A stretch of DNA of 64,000 bases from Mycoplasma anserisalpingitidis (GCF_007858495.1 NZ_CP041663.1:806001-870000); one strand, 5' to 3'. Shown: positions 8,451 through 19,594, counted from the first letter of the stretch. Notes: generated by a model not told the origin, from the sequence alone. Made by a program: numbers and translations.

Positions 8451-10692
8451 TATTTTATTACTTAGAGGTAACGAATTTAAACAAATTTCTAGAAAAGGTT
8501 TTGGTGGTGATCCAAATATAAATGGACATGTCACAGTCACAATGGACCACCTTGATAAATTAATTAATAAATTAATGCAGATTCGTGAATTTTGAAATAA
8601 TGAAAAGGTTGTTTTTGATGGTATCTTAATATCTGTTTATTATAATAAGATTGCTGCTAAAAGCAATAGAATATCAACAATTTTTAAAGGTAAACATTCT
8701 AACGATTTTATTGTAGGTAATAAATACAATGAACAAAAAAATAAGCATATAACTACTTATCATATTACAAAAGATGATTTGAATAAAACAATTGAATTAT
8801 GTGTTGAATCCTCTAAGGTTTTAAAACAATATTTAAACAGTAAAATTAATCAAAAAATTTTTAAAGAGAAGAAAGAATATATTAGGAAGATTGATTATGG
8901 TAATTCTTTGAAGAATTGAAAAATATTTATCGGAGTCATTGCAGACATATCATATGTTGAAACTTTTGATGTAGAACTAGCTAAAAAAGATGTTAATCAA
9001 CACATGATTACTCTTTATGATGTAAAACAAGATTTAAAATTATTACTTAGAAAATTGGGTATTGATATTTTAAGTACTAGAATAATAGGTAATCATACAA
9101 TATTTTTAGAAAAAAATCAATTAGATTTATTATATGAAAAAGCACCTTATCTTGTCTCTATGTCTACAGTTGATTTTTCTAATCTTTCGCCAGATGATTT
9201 TTTGATTAATAACGAGATTGTAAATTACAAAATAGAAGATCCAACAAATCAACCTACCATAGGTGTTATTGATACTTTATTTGATAAAAAAGTGTATTTC
9301 AATAAATGAGTTGAATATCACGATTTGATTTCAGATGAAATAAAAAAGAGTGAAAAGGATTACATTCACGGAACTTCAGTTACATCAATAATTGTCGATG
9401 GTTGTCGTTTAAACAATTGACTTGATGATGGTTGTGGTAGATTTAAGGTAAGACATTTTGGTGTATCATTAAGTGATGGTTTTTCATCATTCAACATTAT
9501 AAAAAATATAAAAGAAATAGTAAAAGCCAATAAAGATATTAGAGTATGAAATATTTCTTTAGGTACTAATGATGAAGTAAATGAAAATTTTATTTCAGTA
9601 GAAGCATCTATTTTGGATGAAATTCAATTTGAGAATAATGTCATTTTTGTTATATCTGGGACAAACAATCATACCAAAAACATAAGAAGAATAGGATCTC
9701 CTGCTGATTCAATAAATTCTTTAGTTGTTAATTCAGTGACGCAAAATAAAAAAATAGCTAATTATACGCGCAAAGGAACTATTTTATCATTTTTTACAAA
9801 ACCTGATGTTTGCTACTACGGAGGCAGTGATGAAAAATATATTAATGCTATTGGACCATCAGGAAAAATAGAAGTAAGTGGTACATCCTATGCGGCACCT
9901 TGAATTGCTAGAAAGCTTTCGTATTTAATTGATGTTTTAGGTTTTAATCGCGAAATAGCAAAAGCTTTGATTATTGATTCTTCTAGGGGTTGAAATTGAG
10001 AAATAAGTGATGAAAAAATAGCTTATTATGGTCATGGTGTTGTTCCTATTCATATCAATGATATTTTAAAAACTAAAAAGGATGAGATCAAATTTATGAT
10101 TTCAGATATAAGTGAAAAATGAAATTCTTATAACTATAATTTCCCTATACCTTTGAATGATGATAAATATTCTTTTGTTGCAAAAGCCACTATGTGTTAT
10201 TTTCCAAAGTGCAATCGTAACCAAGGGGTCGATTATACAAACACTGAATTAAATTTACATTTTGGACGTATAGATGATGAAAATAAAATAAAAGACATTG
10301 CCGGTGATAAACAGAATAATGAAGGTGGTTCTAAAACAAGTTATGTTCACGAAGTTTCTGCTAGAAATGATTTCAGGAAATGAGATAATGTGAAGTGTAA
10401 AATTGAGAAATTTTCTGCAAAAACAAAAGAAAGAAAATCTTACAAAAATAAAAAATGAGGTATGGAAATTAAAACAAGTAATCGTTTAGATAGTAACGAT
10501 GGAAAAGGGATAAGATTTGGTGTTGTGGTAACTTTAAAAGATATACACGGAAGAAATAGAATAGACGAATTTGTAAGAAATTTCACATTAAATAGCTGAA
10601 TAGTTGATGAAATTGATATTGATAAAAAAATCAATATTTATGAAAAAAACCATGAAGAGATCGTATTTGAGACAGAAGATTTAAAATTTTAG
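8440..10692 (+). CDS. Subtilisin-like (S8 family) serine protease, cytoplasmic
   Basis: This 750-aa protease has the full S8 catalytic triad: Asp278 in IGVIDTLF, His310 in YIHGTSVTSII, and Ser483 in SGTSYAAP. It has no signal peptide and no membrane helix, so it should act inside the cell, unlike many mycoplasmal surface subtilases. An N-terminal domain of ~270 residues precedes the peptidase domain, and a ~200-residue C-terminal region of unknown fold follows. The GTG start at 8440 overlaps the ATPase gene in a GAGGGTGG context that also holds the ribosome-binding site; no ATG fits better. Many Trp codons are TGA. It sits next to a type I R-M locus, which suggests a defence role (inference). 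Confidence 0.88.
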
Positions 10693-10703
10693 AAAATCTA
10701 ATT

Positions 10704-10729
10704 CTTGTTACATATGTAACAAGTTTTTT
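10704..10729 (+). terminator. Rho-independent terminator after the S8 protease
   Basis: The perfect 20-bp palindrome CTTGTTACATATGTAACAAG is followed by six T. Confidence 0.88.
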
Positions 10730-10851
10730 ATTATCTATAAAAATATTGTAAATGTGTTTACATTCTAAGTGTTCAAGATATTTATCCAAAAAACATATAA
10801 GGAACATATAATTTAATATAATTCAAATAACAAGATTATTAAGGGGTATTT

Positions 10852-12429
10852 ATGAGTAGTAATTTATCAAAACAAACAACACAAAGAGCTGAATTGCATA
10901 AAAAAATTTGAGCCATTGCCGATGAAGTTCGTGGTTCGGTTGACGGATGAGATTTTAAACAATATGTACTAGGAATTCTTTTCTATCGTTTCATCTCAGA
11001 AAATTTAGCTGATTATTTTAATAAAGATGAACATGAATCAGGTAATTTAGACTTTGATTATAAAAATATTAGTGACGAAATAGCAAATGAAAATTTTAAA
11101 TATGACAGTATAACTGAAAAAGGATTCTTTATTTTGCCAAGTCAATTATTTGCTAACGTTGTAAAAAATGCAAATACTAATGAAAATTTAAATGTAGATC
11201 TTGATAATATATTCAAAAGCATTGAAAATAGCGCAGTAGGAAATGATTCTGAAGAAGATATTAAAGGATTATTTGATGATATTGATATTACAAGTAATAG
11301 ATTAGGAAATACTGTAAAAGAAAAAAATGATCGTCTTGCAAAAATATTAAATGGAATTGCTGAGATCAATTTTGATAGTTTTATCGAAAATGACATTGAT
11401 GCTTTCGGTGATGCATATGAATTTTTAATTTCTAATTATGCAAGTAATGCTGGAAAATCAGGAGGAGAATTTTTTACTCCACAATCTGTTTCTAAATTAC
11501 TAGCTAGAATCGTAATGGATGGTAAAACTAAAATAAATAAAGTTTACGATCCTACTTGTGGTTCTGGTTCACTTTTACTGCAAATGAAAAAACAATACAG
11601 TGAAGGTGTTATTGAAGAAGGTTTTTATGGTCAAGAAATAAATATGACTAACTTTAACTTAGCAAGAATGAATATGTTCTTGCATAACATTAACTATAAT
11701 GATTTCTGAATCAAAAGAGGCGATACTTTAATTCAGCCATTACATATGGATCAAAAACCTTTTGATGCTATTGTATCGAATCCACCATATTCGATAAAAT
11801 GAATTGGAGAAGATGATCCAACATTAATTAATGATGAACGTTTTGCTCCAGCTGGAAGATTAGCTCCTAAATCTAAGGCTGATTTTGCATTCATATTACA
11901 CTCCTTACATCATCTTTCATCTCAAGGTAGAGCTGCTATAGTTTGTTTCCCTGGAATTTTCTACCGTAAAGGTGCTGAAAAAACAATTTGTAAATATTTA
12001 GTTGATAATAATTTTATCGACTGTATTATTCAACTTCCTGATAACTTATTCTTTGGTACATCAATTGCTACCTGTATTTTAGTTATGTCTAAAAATAAAA
12101 CTGAGAATAAGGTTTTATTCATTGATGCATCAAAAGAATTTAAGAAAGAAACTAATAATAACATTCTTAGTGATGAAAATATCGAAAACATTGTGAAAGA
12201 ATTTAGAGAAAGAAAAGAAATTCAATATTTCTCTAGATATGTTGATAAAGAAGAAATAGAAAATAATGATTACGATCTATCTGTTCTAAAATACGTTGAA
12301 AAAGAAGACACTAGAGAAAAAATTGATATCAAATTATTAAACAAAGAAATTAAAGAAACTGTTCAAAGAATTAACGAATTAAGAAATGCTATTGATGAAA
12401 TAGTTAAGGATTTAGAAGAAGATGAATAA
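10852..12429 (+). CDS. hsdM: Type I restriction-modification DNA methyltransferase subunit
   Basis: HsdM is the adenine-N6 methyltransferase subunit of a type I R-M complex. At 525 aa it is the usual length. It has an N-terminal helical HsdM domain ([25 protein letters not shown]), [14 protein letters not shown], the AdoMet motif [10 protein letters not shown] at ~233-242, and the catalytic NPPY at 310-313. The C-terminal ~80 residues form a coiled coil that contacts HsdS. The last bases overlap the hsdS start (ATGAATAA), so the two are translationally coupled. Order hsdM-hsdS-hsdR. The ATG at 10852 follows AAGGGG. Confidence 0.95.
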
Positions 12430-14209
12430 AATTTGAGATTTGATTAAAAACGAAAAAGTTGAGTGAAAAAGTTTAAGCGATGTTTGTGATATAAAAAGAG
12501 GAACGAAAATAACTAAAAAAATTATGGAAGAAAATAAAGGTGAATATCCTGTTTATTCATCTCAAACAACCAAGAATGGAGAAATAGGCAAACTTAATTA
12601 TTATATGTTTGATGGTGAATATGTTACATGAACAACGGATGGTTGCTATGCAGGTACTTTTTATTACAGGAATGAAAAATTTTCTGCTACAACACACTGT
12701 GGTGTTTTAAGTGTTAAGTGTTGGCAAAAATTATTGACAAAATTTTTATATTATTATCTTACTTACGATTCTGTTAACTTAAAGAACTCAATAGTTGGTA
12801 CAATACCTCTTTTTACATCTGAAATGGTTTCATCAATTAAAATCCCAATTCCATCAATAGAAACACAAAACAAAATTGTAAAAATACTTGATAAATTCAA
12901 CATTTATGTTAAAGAGTTGGAGCGCGAGTTGGAGCGCGAGTTGGAGCGCCGGAATAAACAATATCAACACTATAGAGATGTGTTATTGAGTGAGAACTAT
13001 CTAGAATCAAATTATAGAAATAATTTAATGAATGTTGACCGAGAAATTAAGTGAAAGAAACTTGGTGAATTTTGTGAAATTGGAACTGGTAATTCGAACC
13101 GCAAAGATGAAGTGTCTGATGGAATATATCCTTTTTTTGTTAGATCCAAAAATATTTTAAGATCAAATAAGTATGAATTTGATGAAACAGCAATAATAAT
13201 TCCTGGAGAAGGTGGTGTAGGTGAAATATTTCATTTTATTGAAGGAAAATATTCATTACATCAAAGAGCTTATAGAATTAAGGTTTTACATACTAATATT
13301 AATAGTAAATTTATTTATCATTATCTAACAAATTGATTTAAAGAATATATATTAAATATAGCAGTGGGAGCAACTGCTACATCAATAAGAAAGCCTATGA
13401 TTGAAGATTTTGAAATACCAATTCCATCACTAAATATTCAAAATAGAATTGTCAAAATACTTGATAAGTTTTCTGAATTATCCGAAAACACTAAGGGACT
13501 TTTACCAAGAGAAATTCAACAAAGACAAGAACAGTATAAGTACTATAGAGATAAATTATTAGTATTTGATAATACACATAGCCCAGAGAGAGAGAGAGAG
13601 AGAGACGTTGCGGGGCAACTAAGTAGAGAATATCTTTCTATACTTGAAGAAGCAGAAAAAGTTGAGTGAAAAACTATTGGTGAAGTTTGTTATTTAAGGA
13701 TCGGAAGAGTTATATCAAAAAAAGACATTCAAACTTTTGATGAAGATAGACATCCAGTGTACTCATCGCAAACAATTAATGATGGAATTGTCGGATATTT
13801 AAAATCATATGATTATAATGGAATCTATGTTTCTTGAACAACTAGAGGAAATGCTGGATTTGTTAGATTATTAGATGGAAAATTTACAATAACAGCAAAT
13901 GCTGGAATTATTTGACCAAAAGATCAGTATTTGCTGGGTACAAGGTTTATTTATCACTGACTAGTGAAAAACATGAGCAACATAAGTATTAAAGGTATAG
14001 GAGTAATACCATTGTTCACTTTAGAGCAAATGAAGTTAGTTAAAATCCCTATTCCACCAATAGAAACACAAAACAAAATTGTAAAAATACTTGATAAATT
14101 TTCAGAGTTAACAGAAGGAACTAAAAACTCTTTACCTAAAGAAATTAAACTTAGAAAACAACAGTATGAATATTATAGAAATAAACTTTTAGATTTTCCT
14201 AAAGAATAA
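12422..14209 (+). CDS. hsdS: Type I R-M specificity subunit with three target-recognition domains
   Basis: HsdS reads the DNA target; each target-recognition domain (TRD) reads one half-site. The single code-4 frame is 595 aa, against ~400 aa for normal two-TRD subunits. I see three modules of TRD plus conserved helix. Their conserved segments begin [38 protein letters not shown] and [19 protein letters not shown] and end in QHYRD, KYYRD and EYYRN. Each TRD begins with a WK (VEWKSL, IKWKKL, VEWKTI). The first linker holds three in-frame 12-bp repeats (ELER x3); the second holds a 10-unit AG tract (PERERERD). I checked the frame codon by codon from 13022 to about 14055 and found no stop except TGA. 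Slippage in the AG tract would truncate the protein to ~400 aa. The gene overlaps hsdM by 8 bp. Confidence 0.9.
12914..12949 (+). repeat. 12-bp tandem repeat x3 in the first HsdS linker
   Basis: Three perfect copies of GAGTTGGAGCGC encode [12 protein letters not shown] between TRD 1 and TRD 2. The unit is GC-rich compared with the rest of the gene. Unit-number change keeps the frame but changes linker length by four residues. In EcoR124-type HsdS, the same kind of 12-bp repeat sets the spacer length of the recognition site. Confidence 0.92.
13585..13605 (+). repeat. AG dinucleotide tract (10 units) in the second HsdS linker
   Basis: Ten AG units plus one A encode ER repeats between TRD 2 and TRD 3. 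Loss or gain of one unit shifts the frame: minus one unit ends at a TAG and plus one unit at a TAA, both within about a dozen codons. Either shift leaves a two-TRD protein. Confidence 0.93.
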
Positions 14210-14222
14210 TAATGGAGGATTT

Positions 14223-17200
14223 ATGTCTAATCCCAATGAAAATAACGTTAAAAAACTATCGACAATCGCAGAATTAAATACTGGGATTATTTTAGCTCAG
14301 TATAAATCTGTTGCTAATGAAGGTAAAAGTTATCAAAGTGAAGAAGCTTTAGAAAAATTTCTTATTAATTCACTTAAACAACAAGGTTATCAATATTTAG
14401 AAAACCTTAAGGAACCACAAGATTTACTAATTAATCTTAGAAATCAAATTGAAAAATTAAATAAGATTAAATTTAATGATAGTGAATGAAAGAGATTTAG
14501 TGAAGAAGTTTTTACAAATCCTAAACATAATCTAACCGATAAATCTAGACAAATTCAGGAAGATCATATAATAACTTTTACTTTTGATAATAACGAAAAA
14601 CAAAATATAAAACTAATTGATAAAAAAGACTTAAATAATAATAGTTTACAAGTTATTAATCAATTTAAACAAAATGGGATACATTTAAATATTTATGATG
14701 TAACTATTTTAGTAAATGGACTTCCACTTGTGCATATTGAACTTAAATCTAGAGGAAGACTTATTTCTGAAGCATTCTATCAAATTAATAGATATAGTAA
14801 AGAGAGTTTTAATGCTGTAAATTCTTTATACAAATATGTACAGATATTTGTTATTTCTAATGGAACTATGACTAAGTATTTTACTAACAATTATAATGAT
14901 GGTAAAAATAGTATGGATTTTGCTTGTGAATGAGCAGATTCAAAAAATAATCCTATTCCTGATCTTGTTGATTTTACAAAAACATTTTTTGAAAGAAGAG
15001 TGTTGTTAGAAATTCTAACTAAATATTGTATTTTTACATCACAAAATAAATTATTAGTGATGCGCCCATATCAAATAGCTGCTACTGAAAGAATTTTGTG
15101 AAAAATTAAATCAAGTTTTGAAAATAAAAAATATGGTTCAGTAGAAGGTGGTGGTTATATTTGACACACAACCGGATCGGGTAAAACACTAACTTCATTT
15201 AAGACAGCAAACTTAGCCAGAAATTTAGATTTTATTGATAAAGTATTTTTCGTTGTTGATAGAAAAGACTTGGATTATCAGACAGTTAATGAATACAAAA
15301 AATTTGATAAAGATAGTGTTGAATCAATTAGAGATACTTCTGCACTGAAAAAGTCTATTGAATCTAGTGACAAAAAGATTATTGTTACAACAATTCAAAA
15401 ACTAAATAATTTTATTAGCAAAAACTTAAATCACCCTATTTTTGACAAGCATTGTGTTTTGATTTATGATGAATGTCATAGATCTCAATTTGGAGAAATT
15501 CAAAAAAATATAACTAAAAAATTCAAAAAATATTATCAATTTGGATTTACAGGAACTCCAATATTTGTTGAAAATGCACTTGGTAATGAAATTACTGGTT
15601 CAATTTTTGGACAATTATTACACTCATATGTTATTACTGATGCTATTAGAGATGGCAAAGTATTAAAGTTTAAAGTCGATTATTGTAATGTATCAGCTTC
15701 TTTTAAAGAAGAAGAAACTGAAACTGATGAAATCAAGTTAAAAACGCTTGAAAGTAAAGTTCTTGGTAACTTAGAAAGAATTACAAAAATTAGTGAGCAT
15801 ATTTTGAGGGTATTCAATGAAAAAACTCATAGAGGAATTTCATATACTCACAAAAACAAGAAACTAAGTGGTTTTAATGCTATTTTGGCAGTTGAAAATG
15901 TTGAATCAGCTAAAAAATATTATGCTGTTTTAAATGATTTACAAAAAAATAAAAATAATGAAGAAAAATTAAAAATAGCAACAATTTTTAGTTTTACACC
16001 AAACGAAAAACAAGATGCTATTGGTGAATTATTAGATGAAGATTTAGATGAACCAACAAAATTATTAGACCAATCATCAAGAGAATTCCTTGAAAAAGCA
16101 ATTAATGATTATAATTCAATGTTTTCTGATGAAAAGTTAAATTTTTCAACAGATACAAAAGGTTTCCAAAATTATTATTCTGATCTTTCAAAAAGAGTTA
16201 GAGATAAAGAAGTCGACTTACTTATTGTAGTAGGAATGTTTTTAACAGGTTTTGATGCACCAAGTTTAAATACACTTTTTGTTGATAAAAATTTAAGATA
16301 TCATGGATTAATTCAAGCTTTTTCGAGAACTAACAGAATCTTTAATGAAGTTAAAAGTTTTGGAAACATTGTTTGTTTTAGAGACTTACAAAAAGCTACT
16401 GAAGATGCTGTTAGAACTTTTGGTGACAAAAACAGTCTTAATGTTATGCTTGAAAAAAGTTATGAACAATACATGAAAGGCTTCAATGATGAAATTTCTG
16501 GTAATTATGTAACAGGTTATGAAGAAATTTGTAATAAGCTAAAAACAGAATTTTCAGAACCAACTAAAATTAACTCAGAAAAAGAGAAGGAAGAATTTGT
16601 TAAAACATTTGGTCAATTCCTTAAATTAGAAAATATATTAAGAAACTTTGATGATTTTCATAATAGTGAACCAATTTTAAGTGAGCGAGAAAAACAAGAT
16701 ATGAAGAGTGTGTATCTTGATATAAGAGAATCGTTCATCAAAGAAAGAGATCACAAAGAAAAAGAAAATCTCTCGAAAGATTTTCCTAACCTTGAATTTC
16801 ACATTGAACTTTTAAGAACTGATGAAATAAATTTAGATTATATATTTAAATTAATTATTGATAAGTCTAAAGAACATAATGATATTTCGGCCCTTAAAGA
16901 AGAGATAAGAAGATACATTAAATCTAGCGTTGGATATAGAGAAAAAGAAGAACTTATTATAGAATTTTTAGACAGTATGAATTTAACTACTTTACAAGTA
17001 AAACAAGATATTTTAGGTGAGTTCTATGAATTTGCATTAAAAAAACGTGAAGAGAAAATACAAGAACTTATAAATGAAGAAAAACTTATCAATACTGATA
17101 ACGAAGCATCTAATTTTATTATACAATCAATAGAAAAAGGTGAAGTTTCACCAAATGGTATTCAATTAAATAACATATTACCTAAACTTTCGAGAATGAA

Positions 17201-17276
17201 TAATGATAAACAAAAGAAAAAAGAAAAAGTTATAACTAAACTAAAAAAACTTATTGAAGAATTTTTTGGATTATAA
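14223..17276 (+). CDS. hsdR: Type I restriction enzyme motor/nuclease subunit
   Basis: HsdR translocates DNA and cuts it when the site is unmethylated. The 1017-aa protein has an N-terminal PD-(D/E)xK-type nuclease region with HIELKSRG (Glu173, Lys175), then the SF2 helicase motor: Walker A WHTTGSGKT at 314-322, DECHRS (motif II) at 416-421, and FGFTGTPI (motif III). Later it has VGMFLTGFDAP and the motif VI-type AFSRTNRI. The C-terminal helical region is Lys/Glu-rich. Trp codons at 14487, 14931 and others are TGA, so the gene is intact only in code 4. ATG at 14223 with GGAGG upstream, 13 bp after hsdS. Confidence 0.95.
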
Positions 17277-17350
17277 AACGTTATGTAATAGTGAAGTAGC
17301 GTTCAATAGTCTTGTTTAGTTTGATTTTACACTTGATTTGTCCTTAAATT

Positions 17351-17386
17351 TTGAATTTTCCCTTAAAATGTGGTATATTTTAAGGG
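17351..17386 (+). promoter_or_regulatory. Promoter of the Fic gene with overlapping inverted-repeat operator
   Basis: TTGAAT (17351-17356) and TATATT (17374-17379) are 17 bp apart. A perfect 10-bp inverted repeat, CCCTTAAAAT / ATTTTAAGGG (17360-17369 and 17377-17386), straddles the -10 box, which is the layout of an autoregulatory operator. A winged-helix domain at the end of the Fic protein could be the binder, although that part is now frameshifted. Confidence 0.65.
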
Positions 17387-17413
17387 ATAAGTTGAACTAT
17401 AAGGGAGAAACTA

Positions 17414-18358
17414 ATGAGAAATTTTAATTATTCTAAAATTAAGGATAAAAAATGAGATTCAGAAGTTCTTGGTTTAGTTGCTTCAATTTATAGATACCAA
17501 GGTAGACAAGAACTTTATTTGAGACAAAAACCTGAAGAATTGAATAAACTTATAGAAATAGCGAAGATTCAAAGTACAGAAGCTTCTAATGAAATTGAAG
17601 GAATTGTAACCACAAGTACAAGACTTAAACAGTTAGTGGAAGAAAAGATAACTCCAAGAAATAGAAATGAACAAGAAATTGCAGGATATAGAGATGTTTT
17701 GAACATTATTCATGAAAGCTTTGATGTAATTCCTATTTCGAGAAATTATATTTTACAAATGCACAAAATTATGTTTAGTCATATGAATAATCCAATTGCA
17801 GGGAAAACTAAGAATGTGCAAAATTATATCAGTGCAACATACTCTGATGGACATACTGAAGTTTTATTCACACCACTTTCACCTTTTGAAACTCCTGAAG
17901 CGTTAGATAAAATATGTAATGAATATAATAAGGTTATCGCTAATTTGGAATTAGATCCACTTCTTGCTACACCTATTTTCATTCATGACTTTTTATGTAT
18001 TCACCCATTTAATGATGGTAATGGTAGAATGAGTAGATTACTAACAACACTTTTATTATATAGAAGTGGTTTTTACGTAGCTAAATACATTTCACTTGAA
18101 TCCCTAATTTATAAAGATAAAACAGCATATTATGATACTTTAAGGCAAGCAGGAGTTCATTGACATGATGAAAACGAGGGTGTATTACCTTTTATAAAGT
18201 ATCTATTAGGAATAATCCTTGCTGCATATAAGGAGTTTGAAGATAGATTTACAATTATAGAAGAAAAACTTCCAGCTATTGAACTAGTAAGAAAAGCGAT
18301 ATTACACAAACTTGGAAGATTTACCAAACAAGACATTAGAGAACTTTGTCCATACTAA
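17414..18358 (+). CDS. Fic domain protein, C-terminus lost by frameshift
   Basis: Fic enzymes usually transfer AMP from ATP to target proteins. This product is 314 aa. The N-terminal region carries the inhibitory-helix motif SNEIEG (residues 58-63, (S/T)xxxE(G/N)), and the active-site loop HPFNDGNGR is complete at 197-205. So catalysis and self-inhibition both look preserved. The frame stops at a TAA just after ELCPY. In the next frame, 36 codons continue with the C-terminal winged-helix tail typical of this Fic subfamily (SIELALRKLIEDGEIKREG). One missing base near 18351 explains this; it could be a real mutation, phase variation or a sequencing error. A TGA at 18161 is read as Trp. ATG at 17414 with AAGGGAGA upstream. 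Confidence 0.85.
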
Positions 18359-18459
18359 GTATAAGTTCTATTGAGCTAGCATTAAGAAAGTTAATTGAAG
18401 ATGGTGAAATCAAGAGAGAGGGTGTAGGAAGAGCAATAAAATATATACGATTAAAATAG
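18352..18459 (+). pseudogene. Detached winged-helix tail of the Fic protein
   Basis: This 35-codon continuation is in the frame one base off from the Fic gene. It reads ILSISSIELALRKLIEDG then EIKREGVGRAIKYIRLK, ending at TAG, and looks like the C-terminal DNA-binding wing. It has no start codon or ribosome-binding site of its own. Confidence 0.75.
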
Positions 18460-18535
18460 TAATAAGTCTGCTTATAATAATACAAATAATGTAGCGATTA
18501 AAAATTTAAAAATAAATCAACTTTTCTAACATATT

Positions 18536-18564
18536 TTTACAAATATATAAAATTGTTATATAAT
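18536..18564 (+). promoter_or_regulatory. tracrRNA promoter
   Basis: TTTACA (18536-18541) and TATAAT (18559-18564) are separated by 17 bp and lie about 20 bp before the anti-repeat. A start near 18571 is predicted. Confidence 0.7.
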
Positions 18565-18570
18565 TTAAAT

Positions 18571-18692
18571 GCAACTAAAAAAGATCTATACTAACTCAAC
18601 TTTAAACACAAACTAAGAAATAAGGCGTGGATAATACTTATTTATCCTCAGCCGTAGTTGCAGATCAACGTTATTTATAACGTTGGTTTTTT
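18571..18692 (+). ncRNA. tracrRNA of the type II CRISPR system
   Basis: The anti-repeat at 18585-18605 is perfectly complementary over 21 nt to the 3' part of the CRISPR repeat. Pairing continues with CACAA after a one-base bulge. After the anti-repeat come AAGGCG and a hairpin GGATAA...TTATCC, as expected for the Cas9-binding nexus. The RNA ends in the terminator CAACGTTA-TTTA-TAACGTTG followed by a T-run (18666-18692). The strand agrees with transcription of the array in the + direction. The first seven bases GCAACTA can also pair with TAGTTGC at 18655-18661. Confidence 0.88.
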
Positions 18693-18703
18693 ATTTTAAA
18701 CTT

Positions 18704-19594
18704 GTGAAAAAAGTAATTGAGATAAATCTAACTGATTATATTTCTGTTTTTCTTGGTAATTTACTAATAAAAAATCAAACAGGAAGAATTACAATGCCCT
18801 TAAATCAAATTGAAACAATAATATTAAATAATCCTAGATGCAATATATCTGTAACCTGGATTAGTGAAATTGTTAAAAACGATATAAATTTTATAATTTG
18901 TGACCAAAAAATGATGCCAACAGCATCAATTATAAGAATTAACGGAAATTACAATAATAATGAATTTGTTAAGCAATTAGAATGAACTGATGATTATAAA
19001 TATAAATTATGAGCAAAGATTGTTAAACTCAAAATTCAAAATAGTTTTAATTTACTACAAGAATTAAATTTATTTGAAGATGAAGAAAAAAAGAAGAAAT
19101 TTCTAGAATACAGAGATAAAGTAGAACTAAATGATAAAACAAATAGAGAAGGACATGCTGCAAAAGTTTATTTTAATCTTCTTTTTGGGCAAAATTTTAA
19201 TAGAAGAGAAGAAAATAAAATAAACATAGCACTAAATTATGGCTACAGTATACTTCTTAGTTATATTTCCAGAACACTTATTTCTGCCGGCCTTGATAAT
19301 AGATTGTCTATTTGACATAATGTTAAAGTGAATCCTTTAGCTCTTGCTTGTGATTTGATGGAGCCTTTTAGATCTCAAGTTGATTTTCTAGTATATAAAA
19401 TGTATGTATTAAATAAAAATTCAGAGATCGAGAACTTTAAAGAAGCTTTGTTTGATTTATTAGAATTAAAAGTGAGTTTTAATGGAAAAATGAGTAAATT
19501 TCAAAAAGTTATTAGTAATTTTATTCACAATTTTCAAAAAATGGAATTTCAAGAATTTATAGCGGACTTTATAGAATGAGACAAATGCGAATAA
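18704..19594 (+). CDS. cas1: CRISPR integrase Cas1
   Basis: Cas1 with Cas2 inserts new spacers at the leader end of the array. From the GTG at 18704 the protein is 296 aa, standard for type II Cas1. Family signatures are KTNREGHAAKVYFNLLFG (catalytic Glu), WHNVKVNPLALACDLMEPFR (catalytic His and the following acidic residues), and the N-terminal RITMPLNQIETIILNN. A TTG at 18683 is in frame but lies inside the tracrRNA terminator, so GTG is preferred; neither has a clear ribosome-binding site. The 3' end overlaps cas2 by 19 bp. TGA codons encode several Trp. Confidence 0.92.

Noticed and set aside
14223-15269. Apparent premature stops in hsdR suggesting a pseudogene
   Set aside because: All are TGA in the correct frame and are Trp in code 4; helicase and nuclease motifs are complete.
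18683-18703. TTG start for cas1 seven codons upstream of GTG
   Set aside because: It lies inside the tracrRNA terminator stem and adds residues not typical of Cas1.
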